A stretch of DNA of 47,033 bases from Poteriospumella lacustris (taxonomy: Eukaryota > Sar > Chrysophyceae > Chromulinales > Dinobryaceae): the NCBI GenBank assembly GCA_008000375.1, contig SMOI01000239.1, positions 2,679-49,711 of the forward strand, given 5' to 3'. A model generated the notes under the pieces. It did not search any database and was not told where the DNA came from. It saw only the letters and a program-made list of their open reading frames with translations. The position numbers and the translations under genes are program-made. Of the stretch, positions 19,389 through 30,112 are shown piece after piece. Position 1 is the first letter of the stretch, and each line of letters opens with the position of its first letter.

Positions 19389-20327
19389 GCCGCCCCTGAG
19401 CCGCCCAAACCGGTTGCCGTTACATGATTCGCATTCGTTCGCTTGCTTTAGGCTGTTTCTTCATTGCTGCGCCGTGCCGCCGTCGCGCGCGGTCCCTTTT
19501 CGTTTGTCATTCGCTCGCGGCCCATCGTTCGCCCCGCGCCGCGAGCGCCTGTCCGCTGTTCGTCGTCTGTCCGTGTGTTGTTCGTTCCCTCTCCGCGCCT
19601 TGTCTTTGTCCCGCTCTGTTCGCCGTGTCGCGTCTGTTTCGTTGGCGCCGCGCCGCTGGCGCCGCCCATTTCTTGTCGCCTGTTTTTCGCAGAGCCGTCG
19701 CCTGTTTTCGCAGAGCCGTCGCCTCTGCTCGTGTCGTGTGTCTGTCTGTTTCTGTCCCGCGACGCCGGCGCCGTCCGAAGCTCTGCGGTCGCCTCGAGTC
19801 GCTCCGCTTGTACAAACCGCTTCAACCATTCGTCTCGTTGTCTGTCGCCCCTCGAGTCGTTTCCGCCGTCTCTGTGTAGGTCGTACGCCTGTCGTGTCCA
19901 TGTCCGTGTCCGTGTCCGTGTCCGTTGCTCCACTCGCACTGGCCGCATCCGAAGGGCACGTCGCAAGGCCGTTGGGGGTGCGGTGTGAACCCGCAGCGTC
20001 CGTACCGCCGAACGGTGGAAAGCTGGCCTCCCACCTTCGGCGCATTCCCGTTCAGTCGCAGAATCGTAGATTCGTAGATTCGTGAGGGTAGCAGGCAGCA
20101 GAAACAGCGAAACAGCGTCGTGGTCATGGTCGTCGTGGTCGTGGTCGTCGCGACTGCGGCCGTTTCATGATTCGCTCCTGCCCTCGACCACGACCGTTCT
20201 CGCGCTCTGTCGACCTTGCAGGGTCTTACGCTGGATCCACTCGGACACTCTGGTCTACGCTGTTACGCTGTTACCGAACAATCTTTTCTCCGATTTAGAG
20301 GCACAGTCGATGCCTGCATAAGCGACG
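19389..20327. other. Long A-depleted non-coding region upstream of myosin
   Basis: About 940 bp. The first 500 bases resemble 8872-9640: poor in A on the + strand and rich in CGT/TCG/CTG words. A 21-22-bp tandem duplication lies at 19679-19721 (CCTGTTTTTCGCAGAGCCGTCG, second copy one T shorter), TCCGTG hexamers at about 19897-19925, and TCG/GTG triplets at about 20115-20155. No supported gene; the last ~150 bases presumably hold the myosin promoter. Confidence 0.5.
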
Positions 20328-23300
20328 ATGGCCTCGATGATCTGGATTCCCAGCGCGACTGAGGCCTGGGAGCCCGTCGTCGTCGTATCCTCCGACGCGA
20401 CGAGTGTGACCGTCAAGCGTCGAAGCTCGCCTCAGGAGTTCAAAGTGGCAGGGAATATAGTCAACTTCAGCTCGCTGACTGCGGAGTCGCTGGAGGAGAA
20501 CTGCGAGAACCTCGTGGACCTGGAGGCGTACAACGAGGGCATCATTCTGCACCACATCAAGCGGCGCTTCGCCGCCGACACCATCTACACGCTCGTCAGC
20601 AACATCCTCATCGCGCTCAACCCGTACAAGGCCATCGACCTGTACGGCGCCGCCGTCATCGACCGCATCTTCGGCAAAGTCAAACGCGGCGAGGACGCGC
20701 CGCCGCACGTCTTCTCCATCGCCGCGGCCGCCGTCCACCGCGCGAAGCAGGAGGCGAAGGACCAGTCCGTGCTGATCTCCGGCGAGTCCGGCGCGGGCAA
20801 GACCGAGGCGACGAAGAAGATTCTGCAGTTCGTGTCGACGGTGTGCGCCTCGGGCGAGCCGCACGCGGCGGGCGCCAGCATCGAGCACCAGATCCTCGAC
20901 ACCAACCCGCTGCTCGAGTCCTTCGGCAACGCGAAGACCATCCGCAACAACAACTCGTCGCGCTTCGGCAAGTACATGGAGGTGAACTTCGACCGCCAGT
21001 TCCACATTCGCGGCTGCCAGATCACCGCCTACCTCCTCGAGAAGAGCCGCGTCGTGCGCCAGGGGCCCAACGAGCGCAACTACCACGTGTTCTACATGCT
21101 GCTGGCGGGCGCGAACAAGGACTGGCGCCGCGACTTCTTCCTGAAGCCCGCCGACGAGTTCGCGTACCTGTCGCAGAGCGGCTGCGTGGACATCGACCGG
21201 CGCGACGAGCTGCGCGAGTTCGACGAGATGCTCGAGGCCATGCGCAGCCTGCAGATCGACTTCGCGCAGCAGACGGCCGTCTTCCAGGCGCTGGCCGCCA
21301 TCCTGCACCTCGGCAACCTGCAGTTCCAGTCGTCGCGCGACGTGGAGGGCGGCAGCAAAGTCACCGCGCCGGCGGAGGCCCGGCGCGTCGCGGCGCTGCT
21401 CGGCGTCGACGCCGATTCGCTGGAGCGCGTCCTGTGCCACAAGGACGCGACGATCAACGGCGAGTCGCTGCTGATCCCGCTGACGCCCGAGAAGGCGCTG
21501 GACCAGCGCGACTCGCTGGCGAAGTTCGTCTACGCGAAGCTCTTCGACTTCGTCGTCGGCGCGGCGAACGCGTCGCTGTTCCGCGGCAAAGGCGGCGTGA
21601 ACATCGGCGTGCTGGACATCTTCGGCTTCGAGGTCTTCCAGCTGAACTCCTTCGAGCAGCTGTGCATCAACTACTGCAACGAGCGGCTGCAGACGTTCTT
21701 CAACGAGGTGATCTTCGAGGGCGAGATGCGGCTGTACCAGGCGGAGGGCCTGCCGCTCGACGACATCACCTACCAGGACAACCTCGGCTGCGTGCGCCTC
21801 ATCGACCTGCGCGGCGCCGGCCTCTTCGCGTACCTCGACGAGGAGTGCTCGGTGCCGAAGGGGTCGGACGAGAAGTTCGTGTCGAAGCTGAACCTGCTCT
21901 TCGACGAGGCGGCCGCCACCAAGTCGCCCTTCTTCCTGCGCAACCACAAGTCGCCGCTCGCCTTCACCGTGCGCCACTTCGCCGGCGACGTGCACTACAA
22001 CGCGCGCGACTTCCTCGACAAGAACCGCGACGCGCTGCCCGAGGGGCTGTTGACCATCGTCGCGCGCTCGACGGTGCTCGCGGGCCTCGCGCCCGCCACG
22101 GCGCCCGCCGCGGCGCCCGCCGACGCGGCCGGCGGCCCGAAGAAGGCCGGCCGCACGACGCTGTCGGCGAAGTTCAAAGCCGACCTCGACGCGCTGATGG
22201 CGACGCTGCGCGCGACGCAGCCGCACTTCATCCGCTGCGTCAAGCCCAACGCGGAGCAGGTGCCGACGAGGTTCGACGCGCCGCTGGCGCTGAACCAGCT
22301 GAAGTACTCGGGGCTCTTCGAGGCCATCCGCATCCGCAAGGCCGGCTACGAGGTGCGCCTGCCGCACGAGGTCTTCGTCCGCCGCTACCGCCACTGCGCG
22401 CCGGGCCTCGCGAAGGAGCTGCGCGACGGCGCCGACCGCGCCGCGGGCGCCGCCGCGCTGCTCGACGTGCTCGTGCGCGCCGTCGAGGGCGACGCGCAGC
22501 TGCAGGCGCGGCGCCGGCAGCTCGAGAAGGCCGCTGCGGGCCCCGGCGCCGGCCGCGCGAAGCCCGCCGCCGCCGCAGCGGCAGCCGCGGCCGCGCAGCC
22601 GCCGCGCCGCGAGGTCTTCGTGGGCAAGACGCGCGTGTTCCTGCGCTCGCAGGTGCTGAAGCTGCTCTTCGACGAGGTGCGCGAGCGGTCGCGCGGCAAC
22701 CTCCTCGCGCCGCTGCAGGCGCTCGTGCGCGGCCACCTGACGCGCGTGCGCCTGCGGCCGAAGCTGGCGGCGCTGCGCGTGTCGCCCGAGGAGAAGGCGC
22801 GTCAGCGCGCGCGCGAGGCCGACGAGACGCGGCAGATGGCGCGCGAGGACGCCGCGGCGCAGGCGCTGGAGGACGTCGTTCGCGGCGACCGCGGCCTGCA
22901 GGAGCGGCTGCAGCGCGCCAAGCAGCAGCGGCTGCAGGACGAGCGCGACAAGGCGCGGCGCCGCCGCGACGCCGCCGCGACGCACATCCAGCGCCTCTTC
23001 CGCGGCGGCTCCGTGCGCACGCGCGCGCGCGTCTTCCTCTGCGAGCGGCTGCTCGAGCGCGTCATCGCGCAGCGCGCGCATTTGTCGCGCGACGCGGCGT
23101 CGGTGGCGGCCGCGACCGCGAGCGAAGCGCAGTCGCAGTCGCCGAGCCCGCCGCGCCGCCGCCCGCCGAAGGCGGCGACGGTCGCGCCGCTGGACGTCGC
23201 CGCGTACGAAGCGGCGCTGCAGCGCGCGCTGCAGCGGCCGCTGCAGTGGCGCGTGTCCTCGCGCCTCATCGCGTTCTACAGCCGCGAGGCGCGCAAGATC

Positions 23301-24674
23301 GCGCTGCAGCTGCTCGAAGAGGGCCACGCGGAGCAGGCGCTGCGCGACGCGGTGGCGGTGCAGTCGCTGCCGCTGCTGCGCGAGGCGCTGGCGCAGGCCG
23401 AGCGCCTGCAGCTGGCGGCGCTGCTGCCGTCGTTCGGCGCGGCGCAGGAGACGCTGCGGCGCCTGCAGAGCCAGCGCGCGGTGCTCGCGCTGCTGGCCGA
23501 GCACCTGTCGCAGAGCCCGAGCGTGCCGCGGCTGCTGTCGGTGCACTACGACGCGCTGCGCTGGCTCACGGCGCAGGCGGTGGCCGTCTTCGGCCTGCAG
23601 CGCGAGGCCGCCGTGCGCGACGCCGTCCACCGCCTGAAGCAGACGCAGTCGCTGTTCGAGCTGCGCCAGGCGCTGCGCCGGGCCGTCGAGGTCTGCGCGC
23701 CGGGCACGATGAAGCTGCTGATGCTGCAGCGGCGGCGGCACGTGAAGTTCTTCGGCGACGACTTCCTGCGCGAGGAGGCCGTCGCGGTGGAGAACACGCT
23801 GCACATGCTGGCGTTCCAGCAGTCGCTGCTCTCCGACGCCGACGGCGCCGATGCGGCCGGTGCGGCCGGCGCGGCCGGTGTGCTGCGGTCGATGAACATG
23901 CACGAGATCTACCAGGCGATCGTGGCGCCGGCCGCCGCGCGCGACGCCGAGAGCGACGAGTCGAAGGGGCGCGCCGACGACGAGGCGATCTACCTGCCGC
24001 GCTTCGTGCGCGAGCCGCTGCAGCGCCTCCGCCGCGCCTCGCAGGCGACGCCGCCCGACGCGGAGCTGGCGCGCGAGGCGCAGGCCGAGTTCGTCGCGCT
24101 CGTGCCCAGCGACTTCGCGCGCCGCTTCTACGTGCGCGTGTTCAAGTGGTCGGTGGCCTTCGCGACGTGGCACAGCGCCGAGGAGCGCGTCATCCGCCAG
24201 CTCGAGGAGAAGCTCGCGGCGCAGCAGGAGACGGCAGGCGGCGCCGCGCAGCCGACGGGGGCGCCCGACTGCGGCGCCGTGTCGCTGGCGCCGTCGCAGC
24301 TGGCGCAGAGCCAAAGCAGCGCCACGGCGCGGACCTCCGCCGCTGCGCCGGCCGTCGCCTTGGGCCGCAAGACCTTCGCGTCGGACCCGACGGCGACGTC
24401 GCCGCAGCGTCCCGCGTCGCCGTCGAGGGCGACGGGCCCCTTCGCGCACCGCATGACCAAGAGCGAGGTGGCGGCGCGCGAGGTGCTGAAGAAGGGCCAG
24501 CGCATGGCCTTCCGCCACCTGTCGCGCCGCACGGACACGCTCATCTCCGCCACCATCGCCGACTACGAACAGTAAGTTCTCTCCGCCGCCGCCTCGCCGC
24601 CTCGTCGTCTAACCCGTCGCTGTGCTGTGCCCTTCAGAACGCAGAAAACGGTGCAGAGGAAGTCGACCTTTTAG
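20328..24674 (+). CDS. Myosin heavy chain with unclassified tail
   Basis: CDS join(20328..24571, 24638..24674), 1426 residues; without splicing it would stop at 24575 after 1415. ATG 20328 has A at -3 and G at +4. An N-terminal SH3-like stretch (IWIPSATEAWEPVVV) precedes the motor (about 60-790). Motor motifs are P-loop GESGAGKTE (~152), switch I NNNSSRFGKY, switch II LDIFGFEVF (~428), and the actin-binding/relay region ATQPHFIRCVKPN then LKYSGLFEAIRIRKAGY. The TEDS-rule position, 16 residues before DSLAK, is Glu (~379), so no activating phosphorylation should be needed. Loop 2 is Ala/Pro-rich. IQ-like motifs follow at LQALVRGHLTRVRL (~796) and AATHIQRLFRGGSVRTR (~884). The ~540-residue tail is Ala/Arg/Gln-rich helical; I see no MyTH4, FERM, TH1 or dilute domain. 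Convergent with the kinase gene, 64 bp away. Confidence 0.95.
24572..24637 (+). other. Spliceosomal intron near the myosin 3' end
   Basis: 66 nt, GTAAGT...TTCAG with CTAAC branch-like site at 24609-24613. Splicing replaces an immediate TAA by eleven further codons ending at TAG 24672-24674 (QTQKTVQRKSTF after YE). Retention would still give a functional motor. Confidence 0.75.
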
Positions 24675-24738
24675 CGCTCGCGGCGTTACGTCGCGGCGGT
24701 GTACTCGTAGCGGTTTGTAAGGCCCGTTAACTCGCCCG

Positions 24739-27555
24739 TCACAGCTCGACGCTGTGGCGCTCCAACACAGGCGCCAGGCCGGCGACGAGCAGCGCGCACA
24801 CCTCCGCGTCCGCCACGTGCTCGCTCAGGTAGCGTGCGACGCGCTCTCGGCGCGACGCGGCCAGCGCGCGCGCCTCGCTGCGCTGCGGGTCGAGCGCGCA
24901 GCTCAGCACGTGCCGCTGGCAGTCGTCGCTGCTGCCGCAGGCGGCGAGGCACAGCGCGCAGAAGAAGCAACCGCAGCCGCCGCCGTCGAGGTGCTGCCAC
25001 GACAGACTCTGGAGGGCGCCGGGGGGCTCGGCGACCTCGCCGTGGCAGTGCGGGCAGCGCGTCCTCAGCAGCGCCTCGACACGCGCCTGGTGGCCGCTGG
25101 CCTCGGTCTGCAGCCGCTGCCTGCGCTCGGCGTCGACGCGGCGCCGTTCCTCCTCCGCCGCCCGCCGCTGCCCCTGCTCCTGCTCCTCCAGCCGGCCGGC
25201 CAACTCCGCGACGCGAGCCGTCAGCGCAGACACGTCGCGCTCGTAGCGCGCCTCCTGCTCGGACAGAGCGCGACGCAGCGTCTGCTGCGCGCGGGTCTCG
25301 AGGTCCCGCAGCTTCTCCTGCAGCAGGCGCTCGCCCTGCAGCCGCTCGGCCCTCGCCGCCGCCGCCCCGCGCTGCGCCAAGAAGAGCGCGAAGGTCTCGT
25401 CGGTCGTGTGCCGCGCGACGGCCCGAAACGGAAACGGGCGGACCTGCGCGTGGCCGCGACACACGGGGCAGCAGAGCCGGAACTCGGCGGCGCAGAGCTC
25501 CGCCTCGTGGCGCAGCTGCTCGCGCACGACCCGGTCGAAGCAGCCGTCGCAGAAGAAGTGGTCGCGGATGAACGGGCACGCGACGCCGTCCTCGGCCGCC
25601 GCGTACTCCTCCGCGCAGGCCGAGCCGCAGCAGCGCAAGCGCCGCCCCACGTCCTCCATGGCGAGGTGCTGCTTGCGCATCCACTCGACGCGCTCGCGCA
25701 CGTGGCGCTGCAGCGACAGCGCCTCCAGCTCCCTCTGCAGCGCGACGACGCGCTCTTCGGCCTCCTGCTCGCTCGGCTGCAGCCGCACCGACTCGCGCTC
25801 CGCCTGCGTCAGTGCGTCGAGCACCTCGCGCATCGACGCGTAGCGGTCCGCCACGCGCAGCTGCATGCACTTCGCCGCGACGGTTCGCAGCGCCGAGACC
25901 ACCGCGGGCGGCCAGCTGTCGCAGCAGCGCGGGTCCGGCGGCTCGTTCGGGTCGAACTGGAAGTGCGTCAGGCGGCCCTGGGCCTTGCGGCCGTTCAGGC
26001 GACCGGTGAGCAGCTCGAGCACGACGACGCCGAACGAGTAGACGTCGCAGCGCGCCTCGTACTCGACGGCGCGGTGCTGGTACTGCGGGCACATGTACAT
26101 CCCCGTGCCCATCACCGTGCCGACGGCCGTCTCGACGCCCGCGCCGGTCTCCGATCGGAACCGCGCGAGGCCCCAGTCGATGAGCTTCGGCGTGTAGTCG
26201 AAGTCGAGCGCGATGTTGGCGCTTTTGATGTCGCGGTGGAAGGCGGCCGGCTCGCGCGAGTGCAGGTACTGCAGCCCCTGCGCGACGCCCACGAGGACGC
26301 TCAGCCGCGTTCGCCACGAGAGGCCGCGCGCCCGCGCGTCGTCGACCAGGAGCTGGTCCAGGCTGCCCAGCGGCAGGTACTCGTACAGGAGACACGGGAA
26401 CTGCTCCACGTCGGCCAGCGTCTCGTCGTAGTGGTAGTCCTCCGCGTCGAGCCGCCCCTTTTTGCGCGGGGAGACGCTCGGGTGCTCGGCGTACGCCAGC
26501 AGCCGGACGATGTTCTTGTGGCGCACGTTCCGCAGTGCGACCAGCTCGCGCCGCACGGTGTCCTGCACGTGGCGCATGGTGATCGCGCCGCTGGGGACCA
26601 GCCGCTTCACTGCGACCCGCTTCGCGGCGACGGTCGCGGTGCACTCGTCGCTCGCAGCCGCAGCAAAACTTACGCCCACGTAGAGACCCTTGCACACGAC
26701 CGCGAAGGCGCCTTTCCCCAGTCGACCGGTCGCTCTCGACGCGACGCCCGCCTCCGTCGAGTCGAAGTCTTGCGTCATGAGCCGCACGTCGGCGTACGAG
26801 AGAGCCACCGGCTGACTCTGCTCGGCAGAGTCGCTGTCGCTGTCGCTGTCCAACGGCAGCTTTCGCTGACGCGCCGTGTGGAAATCGATCGTCGCTCTGT
26901 TGGCTGTGAGCGCGTCGTTGGGTCGGCAGGAGACCTCGAAGGTGTAGTCCTGGTCGAAGTCGAGGAACTTGTCGCTGGGCAGCGTCACGAGGAAGGTGCC
27001 CGGGACCTTGCTGGGCTTCGCTGTCTGCTGCTCGAGGGGCGCCCCACATCCTGTGCGTTTGAAGGCCACGCGAGTCAGTTTTACGATGGAGCTGGAGCTG
27101 TCGGGAACGACGACGCGGACGAGCGGCTGGATGGGCACGCTGCCGTGCTGCTGCCCCTCGATGAACACGGCGATGAGGCTGGCCAGGTGACGCGGGGCGG
27201 ATAGCGTGGTTGGCTCGATGGGGGGAGTGGCCCGACCCGTGGACGTCGGCGCTGGTGCCGTGGGCGGCGGTGGCTGTGGGGAGGAAGCAGCTGCTCCAAC
27301 AGCCGGCGGAGGCGGCAGCGAAGCAGCCACTGGCTTGATGGCTATTTCTGCGCCATTCACGAGACCGGCGCGCGCTATCGAAACAGATTTGTCCACGACT
27401 CTTCCCTCGTGGTCGATGAAAAAGTCGCCCGTCAGATTGTGGTCGGACAGAACGGTCTTCAGCCAGGCCCCGACGTTGACGCTGTTTTTCACTCCTTCTT
27501 TCGTCACCTTCCCGTTGATATTAACTTTCAGAACAATGTTTTCTCCGACAATCAT
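24739..27555 (-). CDS. Ubiquitin-like domain - TKL-type protein kinase - RING-like zinc finger fusion
   Basis: 938 residues from ATG 27555. Residues 1-76 read as a beta-grasp ubiquitin-like fold (GDFFIDHEGRVVDK then GLVNGAEIAIKP). A Pro-rich linker and an unassigned beta-rich region follow. The kinase (about 270-590) has Gly loop GRLGKGAFAVV, VAVKRL lysine, HRDIKSANIALD and VYSFGVVVLELLTGR, as in tyrosine-kinase-like/IRAK-type kinases. DFG reads DWG and the APE motif is MYMCPQY. The HRD Asp, catalytic Asn and both Lys/Asp metal residues remain, so activity is plausible. Next is a coiled coil, then a RING-like cluster (CCGSAC, HFFCDGC, CCPVC; about 638-700). A long basic coiled coil follows, then a second Cys/His cluster (CPHC, CGCFFCALC, H..SC; about 828-885) resembling an IBR/TRIAD half. 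No transmembrane segment. A kinase with E3-ligase potential is inferred. Confidence 0.85.
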   Translation of the reverse strand: MIVGENIVLKVNINGKVTKEGVKNSVNVGAWLKTVLSDHNLTGDFFIDHEGRVVDKSVSIARAGLVNGAEIAIKPVAASLPPPPAVGAAASSPQPPPPTAPAPTSTGRATPPIEPTTLSAPRHLASLIAVFIEGQQHGSVPIQPLVRVVVPDSSSSIVKLTRVAFKRTGCGAPLEQQTAKPSKVPGTFLVTLPSDKFLDFDQDYTFEVSCRPNDALTANRATIDFHTARQRKLPLDSDSDSDSAEQSQPVALSYADVRLMTQDFDSTEAGVASRATGRLGKGAFAVVCKGLYVGVSFAAAASDECTATVAAKRVAVKRLVPSGAITMRHVQDTVRRELVALRNVRHKNIVRLLAYAEHPSVSPRKKGRLDAEDYHYDETLADVEQFPCLLYEYLPLGSLDQLLVDDARARGLSWRTRLSVLVGVAQGLQYLHSREPAAFHRDIKSANIALDFDYTPKLIDWGLARFRSETGAGVETAVGTVMGTGMYMCPQYQHRAVEYEARCDVYSFGVVVLELLTGRLNGRKAQGRLTHFQFDPNEPPDPRCCDSWPPAVVSALRTVAAKCMQLRVADRYASMREVLDALTQAERESVRLQPSEQEAEERVVALQRELEALSLQRHVRERVEWMRKQHLAMEDVGRRLRCCGSACAEEYAAAEDGVACPFIRDHFFCDGCFDRVVREQLRHEAELCAAEFRLCCPVCRGHAQVRPFPFRAVARHTTDETFALFLAQRGAAAARAERLQGERLLQEKLRDLETRAQQTLRRALSEQEARYERDVSALTARVAELAGRLEEQEQGQRRAAEEERRRVDAERRQRLQTEASGHQARVEALLRTRCPHCHGEVAEPPGALQSLSWQHLDGGGCGCFFCALCLAACGSSDDCQRHVLSCALDPQRSEARALAASRRERVARYLSEHVADAEVCALLVAGLAPVLERHSVEL

Positions 27556-28015
27556 CGGCGCCTTTCCTAGAACTGCCCCGGAGGCGAATCGTGAAGTGGC
27601 GAATCGATGTTTGCGTCTGCAGCGACAGTCACAAGAAAAGGCGCAGGCGTATTCTTATCTCACGTCTTGTACTGCCAACCTTCCAGCAATAGGATATGTC
27701 GACATCGGCATCGGTACTGGCCCTGGATTGGTATCGTATCCCTAACAATGGCATAGGTATCGGTATCGGTATCGATCGGTGTTTGGGATAAGGAGCCGAG
27801 CCTCTGCCGTACTCTATCGGCGATAAAGGCAGACGATATGCCCTCACTAAGTGAGACTATACGTACGTATGCCTCAGCAGCCCCAATCACTGCAAGACCC
27901 TCGCCCCTCTCTCTCTCTCTGTCTCTGTCTCCCTCTGTCTCTCTGTCCCTCTGCTACGCACACGTATCATTCCATTTACACACGTACAGGTGCTATCTTT
28001 GATCGCCATCTGAGT
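27556..28015. other. Intergenic region with simple repeats
   Basis: Lies between two minus-strand genes. GGTATC hexamers occupy about 27755-27775 and a CT/CTGTCT tract about 27905-27953. It should include the promoter of the kinase gene and the 3' end of the Misato-like gene. No gene is supported. Confidence 0.5.
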
Positions 28016-29762
28016 TTACGCGCTGGAGAGGTACTGCTCGGACAGCGACAGCAGCGACGCCGACACTCGCTCGACGTCGTCCGCTTCGTACTGCAGGAAG
28101 TCCAGCACTCGAAGGCGCAGCGCAAGACTCGAGCTTCCCGAGGACAGAGCTTGGTGCCAGTGCCGCCTTTGCACGCCGACGTACCTCCCAACGTCGACAG
28201 AGGCGCCCAACGAGGCCGCCACGAAGCTGTTCGCGTCGACGTCGTCGCGGTGCACATCGGCGGCCGCGGCGGCTGCACTGACACTCGCAGAGGCCGCGAG
28301 GAACTGAAACCGGGGGTCTGCAGCAGCGTCGCCTTCGCTCTCCTCTTGCCTCATCGCCCGCCGCTGGTTGTACGAGTGGAGGCCTCGTCCCACGTCGAGG
28401 TCGCCCTGCGCGCGCTGCGGAGGCGGCTTCACGGACGCGGGCAGTCCAGGCGCGAGGGACACAGACGAGAGCCTGTACGGCGAGTTGATGCACTGCAAGA
28501 ACAGCGAGGTCGCAAGGTCCTCGCCTTTCCACTGGACGGCCTCGGAGCGCACGGCCAGCACGTTGCTGAGGGGCTTCTCGTACGCGCGCTGCCCCTCGCC
28601 ATTGTACTCGACGTCGCTCTCCTCGTCGGAGACATCCGACTCGTCTCCGTAGGCCACCTTCGCGGCGCGCGACTTCGACCACACAGCCGCCACTTGCGGC
28701 GCGAAGGACGCGAGAAACGGGTTGCGAGCCGCGGATCGCGGCGCCGCCGGGCGATCGGAAAGCGACTGCAGCGAGTCGAAGGCGCTCGAAAGCGACTGAG
28801 CGTCGCACGTGGCTTCGAGAAAAACGACAGGAAACCGCCCGTTGCCCGTGCACGCTGAAGCCCAGTCGCGAGTGCTCAGTTGGCGTCCGGTCGCGGGCGA
28901 CGAAGACGGCGGGGCGAGGCGGAACGACAGCAACGTGTCGATCGCAGCAGCTGTTGAATCGACTCCCCCAACGTGTATGGGTGCAATCAGACTCGCAGAC
29001 TCGCTACAGTCCACCAGAATGGACTGCAGAGCGGCCGAGCGGGCGACTTCGCTGAAGACAGACTGCGATTGCGCATTTTCCGCGGCGCTGCCAGCGGAAA
29101 CCATCACGAAGAGCGGCACCGCCACTGACGATCCGAAGTCGTCGCGAATCAACTCGATGAGCTTTTGGGGGTGACTGACCTTGTCGGCCGAGAGAAGGGA
29201 GACAAAGAGGTCGATGCTGTCCGTGAAGTCGCACGCTTCAGCCAGCGAGCGGATGGAATCCAGCACCAGTTCCTCTGCCTCGCCCTCCCACTTGCAAGAG
29301 ACAGACGTTTCTCTGTCTGATTTCTTCTTTCGCGACACACTTCCTTTTCGATTCAAAAGCTACGACAAACGTGAGCGCGCACACACACAGACACTGACGG
29401 GCCAACGGAGACGCTCTTACCACGGCGGAGGAGCTCGACTCCGAATTTTCGCCTTCGAAATTCGCCGCGCGATTGATTGTCAACGACGACCCGCTCCAAA
29501 GGCCACTGAGGGACGTCTCATCAAGGCCGTTGCTGTCAGGAAGTCGCCACCGCTTCAATTGCGGATTAACAACTGTCAAATTTGGCGTCAATTGCGAAGT
29601 TCCGTCTGGTTGTGTGGACGCGCGAAAGTATGGGCCCGGGGGTTCGAGCATATACACAGAAGATGATGTTGAAAAGCGCTCCTTCCACAGATTGTACAAA
29701 ACTGTGCCACAGACATCTTCTCTGTCGTCTCCTAAGAGCGTGATGACCGAGCGCGGGTACAT
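28016..29762 (-). CDS. Misato/DML1-like (tubulin-related) protein, divergent
   Basis: CDS complement(join(28016..29359, 29421..29762)), 561 residues, close to the ~570 of human MSTO1. Exon 1 gives MYPRSVITLLGDDREDVCGTVLYNLWKE, which parallels the Misato start (I/V-TLQLG, then G-x-x-x-W) that derives from the tubulin nucleotide-binding N-terminus. The central LAEACDFTDSIDLFVSLLSADK then LIELIRDDFGSSVAVPLFV matches the Misato pattern CD-x-x-x-x-F, then L-x-D-E/D-(Y/F), then a hydrophobic strand. Acidic Ser stretches (SDVSDEESDVEY) interrupt the second half. Known members act at mitochondria or the spindle (Misato) or in mitochondrial inheritance (DML1). The tubulin G-box GGGTGSG is not seen, as also in Misato. 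Family call rests on length and two motifs, so alternatives remain open. Confidence 0.5.
29360..29420 (-). other. Spliceosomal intron of the Misato-like gene
   Basis: 61 nt, GTAAGA...CGTAG, phase 0, with a CTCAC branch-like site. Removing it fuses two open frames that would each otherwise end or begin inside unconserved sequence. Confidence 0.8.
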
Positions 29763-30029
29763 AAGTCAGTGTCGGCGTTCCTGGGAAATAGAGAGGTGAA
29801 TGATGCGCTCGCTATGGATTCCGAAACAAACAATTGTGACTGGTGCCAACGCGACCATCGCCGACATGACATGGTGAAGGTATTGTTTGGTTGCATTGAA
29901 TTCAAGTCCAAAGTGGCTCGCCCAAGGAACACACGACCACTGCCGATGCTGACTGGGAGGCTGGGAGGCTGGGACACTGGGGGCGGCTGGGCTGGTGAGG
30001 GCGTTTCACTTTTGATGGTTGACGACGAG

Positions 30030-30112
<83 letters not shown>

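Noticed and set aside
20295-24518. A 1400-codon open frame on the minus strand across the myosin gene
   Set aside because: It is the antisense of a GC-rich coding sequence, with Arg/Ala/His-biased composition and no domain. The plus strand encodes a clear myosin.
27901-27960. CT-rich tract as a polypyrimidine splice element
   Set aside because: No exon on either side; it is a simple repeat between genes.
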